A DNA stretch of 64,000 nt from positions 62,001-126,000 of the forward strand of contig JAEZTL010000002.1 in the NCBI GenBank assembly GCA_023421395.1, given 5' to 3'. The translations under genes and the position numbers were made by a program. The notes under the pieces were generated by a model. That model was not told the origin of the DNA and ran no database searches. It was given only the letters and a program-made list of their open reading frames with translations. Positions within the stretch are counted from its first letter, which is position 1. The number at the start of each line of letters is the position of its first letter. Below are positions 61,619-64,000 of the stretch, piece by piece. This DNA comes from Bacillota bacterium (GTDB taxonomy: Bacteria; Bacillota; Clostridia; Christensenellales; Aristaeellaceae).

Positions 61619-62572
61619 TCAGGCCTTGCCGTTGCAGCCCAGCACTTCCACCAGCTTGTGCGTGACCATCGCCTTGATGTTCTCGCGGGCGGGCTTCAGG
61701 TACTGGCGCGGGTCAAAGTGATCCGGATGCTCCGCGAAGTACTTGCGGATGGTACCGGTCATCGCCAGGCGCAGGTCGGAGTCGATGTTGATCTTGCAGA
61801 CCGCGGAGCGGGCTGCCTGACGCAGCATGTCCTCGGGGATGCCGATGGCGTCGGGCATCTTGCCGCCGTTATCGTTGATCATCTTGACGTACTCAGGCAT
61901 GACGCTGGAGGCACCGTGCAGCACGATCGGGAAGCCGGGCAGACGCTTGACGATCTCGTCCAGAATATCAAAGCGCAGCTGCGGCTTTTGGCCGGGCTTG
62001 AACTTGTAGGCGCCGTGGCTGGTGCCGATGGCGATGGCGAGGGAGTCCACGCCGGTCTTGGACACGAATTCCTCGACCTCGTCCGGGCGGGTGTAGGAGG
62101 CATCCTCGGCGGAGACGTTGACCTTGTCCTCGATGCCGGCCAGACGGCCCAGCTCGCCTTCGACGACCACGCCGTGATCATGGGCGTATTCGACGACCTG
62201 ACGGGTCAGCTTGATGTTCTCCTCAAAGGGATGATGGGAGCCGTCGATCATGACGGACGTGAAACCGCCGTCAATGCAGGACTTGCACAGTTCAAAGGTG
62301 TCGCCGTGATCCAGGTGCACACAGATGGGCAGGTCGAAGCCGGCAGTCTGCTCGGCATCCAGCAGCGCGGCTTCGATCAGCTTCATCAGGTAGACGTGCT
62401 TGGCATACTTGCGCGCGCCCGACGAAACCTGCAGGATCAGCGGGGCCTTTTCTTCCATCGCGGCCTCGGTGATGCCCTGGATGATTTCCATGTTGTTGAC
62501 ATTGAAAGCGCCGATGGCATAGCCGCCGGCATAGGCTTTCTTGAACATTTCGGTGGAGGTAACAAGCGCCAT
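61619..62572 (-). CDS. fba: Class II fructose-bisphosphate aldolase
   Basis: This 317-residue zinc aldolase cleaves fructose-1,6-bisphosphate to DHAP and glyceraldehyde-3-phosphate. It starts MALVTSTEMFKKAYAGGYAI. Zinc and catalytic residues lie in VHLDHGDTFE (about residues 80-89), MIDGSHHPFEENI (about residues 105-117), GTSHGAYKF (about residues 178-186) and VLHGASSV (about residues 210-217). It belongs to the FbaA group common in Firmicutes. The ATG at 62572 is preceded by AAAGGGAG and a good promoter. It is a single gene with its own terminator; enolase lies further upstream on the same strand. Confidence 0.96.
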   Translation of the reverse strand: MALVTSTEMFKKAYAGGYAIGAFNVNNMEIIQGITEAAMEEKAPLILQVSSGARKYAKHVYLMKLIEAALLDAEQTAGFDLPICVHLDHGDTFELCKSCIDGGFTSVMIDGSHHPFEENIKLTRQVVEYAHDHGVVVEGELGRLAGIEDKVNVSAEDASYTRPDEVEEFVSKTGVDSLAIAIGTSHGAYKFKPGQKPQLRFDILDEIVKRLPGFPIVLHGASSVMPEYVKMINDNGGKMPDAIGIPEDMLRQAARSAVCKINIDSDLRLAMTGTIRKYFAEHPDHFDPRQYLKPARENIKAMVTHKLVEVLGCNGKA

Positions 62573-62606
62573 GAACAACACTCCCTTTAATCTCGATCCA
62601 AAGAAA

Positions 62607-62635
62607 ATTATAACAGCCCGTATTGTAAAAATCAA
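62607..62635 (-). promoter_or_regulatory. fba promoter
   Basis: Minus strand: TTGATT (62635-62630), a 17-nt spacer and TATAAT (62612-62607). Confidence 0.8.
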
Positions 62636-63422
62636 GCGCGGGCGGGCTTTGGGCACAATCTTTCGCGGCGAAAGGCGGCTTTTGCGCGCTAAGTCTGTCG
62701 AGCCCCGCGCCCCTTACGCCAAGTTTCGGCAAACGCGCCGATCCCGGATGAATGTAGCATACGCAGGACGGAGCGTTTTTACCAGCAGCGCCGGCCCGTC
62801 CTCCCGCCGTTTCCGGCCAGGCGCGGCAGTCGGGACTGATCGGTCCCAAAGGCGGCAAAATGCACCGGCTGCCCGCAGCGTCCCTCTTTCCCCATCATGG
62901 GGAATTTCAATTCTTCCAGCATCGGCTGCGCCTCGAGAAAACTCAAGCCGCGCCTCAGCCAGCAAGCACCACCGCGTCCCGCTTGGCGCCGGGCATACAG
63001 CGCGCGCTTGCCCGCGGCACGCAGAGGCTCCTACGCCTCCTCCGCGCCCGCTGAAAAGCCGAAGGCACGTTGGGTCTCCTTCTCGCGAGATGGTTTTCTC
63101 AGGCCGCGAACACCTGACAGCCGTACACCGCTCGATGCGGTGGACGACATGCTCGCAGGCCATACCCACCGCGCAAGAAGCGTCCGGAGGTGCACGGCGC
63201 GCGAGGGCTCCGCAAACGGGCCTTCATTTCGCTTGAGAAAGCCAGCAAGCCTTCGGTACGGAAAATATCGCGCTTTCATTCCTTCTTGGATGCGCGCGGA
63301 ACACCCTCGGACGCCAAAGCCGCCGCCCGCTGTCTTCACCAGGTCTCCGTGGACGGATTCCCCCATGCTACACAAGCATTTTCCGCGTTTATTGCCTCTT
63401 CCTTCATGATGCGCACCCACGG
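62636..63422. other. Gene-poor stretch, possible gene remnants
   Basis: About 790 bp between the fba promoter and the eno terminator. Open frames on both strands overlap each other and show no recognisable family. A 23-codon frame on the minus strand (63407-63336, starting MKEEAINAENACVAWG) and fragments such as LEELKFPMMGKEGRC (about 62900) look protein-like but are not joined by one frame, and no clear ribosome sites are seen. I see no tRNA, tmRNA, RNase P or riboswitch signature. It may be a decayed gene or an untranslated region. Confidence 0.4.
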
Positions 63423-63463
63423 AAAAAACACGGTCCCGGCGCGCATACGCGCCGGGACCGTGT
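63423..63463 (-). terminator. Terminator after eno
   Basis: A 16-bp perfect stem (63428-63443 with 63448-63463), CATA loop; on the minus strand a T-run follows (63428-63423). Confidence 0.93.
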
Positions 63464-63510
63464 AAAAGCCTTGTCGGACGTTCTCAACAGGGCGTGCGGA
63501 AGCTTCGCAA

Positions 63511-64000
63511 CTACTTGCCGCCGCTCAGCGCCGACCTGCCCAGGAACGAGGCGGCGTCACCCAGCGCTTCCTCAATGCGCAGCAGCTGGTTGTACTTGGC
63601 GACGCGCTCGGTACGGCAGGGAGCACCACTCTTGATCTGCCCTGCGTTCACCGCCACCGCCAGATCCGCCAGCGTGGTGTCCTCCGTCTCGCCGGAGCGG
63701 TGAGAAACCACCGCGGCATATCCGGCGCGCTGCGCGACGCGGATGGTCTCCAGCGTCTCGGTGAGCGTACCGATCTGGTTCAGCTTGATGAGGATGGCGT
63801 TGGCAACGCCCTTTTCGATGCCCTTTTTGAGAATCTCCACGTTGGTGACAAACAGGTCGTCGCCCACCAGCTGGATCTTCTTCCCCAAGCGGCGCGTCAG
63901 CTCCGCCCAGCCGTCCCAGTCCAGTTCAGACAGGCCGTCCTCAATGGACACAATGGGGTAGCGGCCCACCCAATCCTCATACAGCGCGATCATCTCGGCG
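63511..64000 (-). CDS. eno: Enolase, C-terminal part
   Basis: This is the last 162 or so residues of enolase; the gene begins beyond the window. Visible are PIVSIEDGLSELDWDGW with a metal-binding Asp, GDDLFVTN (metal Asp), NAILIKLNQIGTLTETLE with the catalytic Lys, SHRSGETEDTTLADLAV and QIKSGAPCRTERVAKYNQLLRIEE. Enolase turns 2-phosphoglycerate into phosphoenolpyruvate. The C-terminus and terminator are intact. fba lies about 0.9 kb downstream on the same strand. Confidence 0.97.
   Translation of the reverse strand, partial: AEMIALYEDWVGRYPIVSIEDGLSELDWDGWAELTRRLGKKIQLVGDDLFVTNVEILKKGIEKGVANAILIKLNQIGTLTETLETIRVAQRAGYAAVVSHRSGETEDTTLADLAVAVNAGQIKSGAPCRTERVAKYNQLLRIEEALGDAASFLGRSALSGGK

Overview
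The window is a GC-rich (roughly 60% or more by eye), gene-dense chromosomal stretch of a bacterium. A low-redox Firmicute of the class Clostridia fits best. The reasons are a GerA-type spore germination operon, a collagen-like exosporium-type protein, UvsE, DUF421/DUF4363 and YyaL proteins, YesM/YesN regulators, several Gram-positive sugar ABC transporters, small ferredoxins and a ferredoxin-linked type of thioredoxin reductase. I cannot name the genus. I see no rRNA, tRNA, CRISPR array, prophage or full-length insertion sequence.

Layout. 1-1.7 kb: end of an AlkD-like gene, then a DUF4363/DUF421 pair. 1.8-5.8 kb: a complete ChvE/MmsA/MmsB-type monosaccharide ABC transporter behind a canonical promoter and a palindromic operator. 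5.9-7.0 kb: an ArsR-controlled ferredoxin plus polyferredoxin membrane module. 7.1-9.2 kb: GNAT-sfsA-thpR. 9.3-10.7 kb: an L20-type leader with infC-rpmI-rplT. 10.7-16.7 kb: a frameshifted zinc-ribbon/TM2 gene, TraX, purA-purB, mntP and DUF4867. 16.7-18.7 kb: two secreted or envelope-type proteins. 18.9-25.7 kb: a polyol-like catabolic locus (SDR, ROK regulator, binding protein, two permeases, zinc dehydrogenase) with no ATPase gene. 25.8-30.4 kb: a cyanophycin operon in the order iadA, cphB, cphA. 30.5-35.7 kb: SDR, YyaL, small proteins, and a thioredoxin-reductase-like flavoprotein with its ferredoxin.

35.9-40.2 kb: a gerA-type germinant-receptor operon in which all three receptor genes are broken by about eight frameshifts and one stop codon, followed by an intact 57-aa membrane protein. 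40.3-50.9 kb: a regulon-like block with a UroD-superfamily protein, the YesN/YesM two-component system, a divergent AraF-like sugar ABC transporter and two more UroD-superfamily proteins. 50.9-56.6 kb: VOC protein, epimerase, P-type calcium ATPase and uvsE. 56.7-60.0 kb: a collagen-like protein next to two tandem paralogous glycosyltransferases. 60.1-61.5 kb: a second decaying locus (a NapH-like pseudogene cut off by a short repeat element, and a padR with a disrupted start). 61.6-64 kb: fba, a gene-poor 0.9 kb, and the C-terminal part of enolase.

Themes. The strain seems to live on imported sugars and polyols (three transporters, all with a hairpin after the binding-protein gene). It can store or use cyanophycin and keeps ferredoxin-centred redox functions. 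It carries signs of recent gene decay in sporulation-related and iron-sulfur genes. Two copies of a MITE-like element of about 170-195 bp sit at 34.1 and 60.1 kb, the second at the truncated end of a pseudogene.
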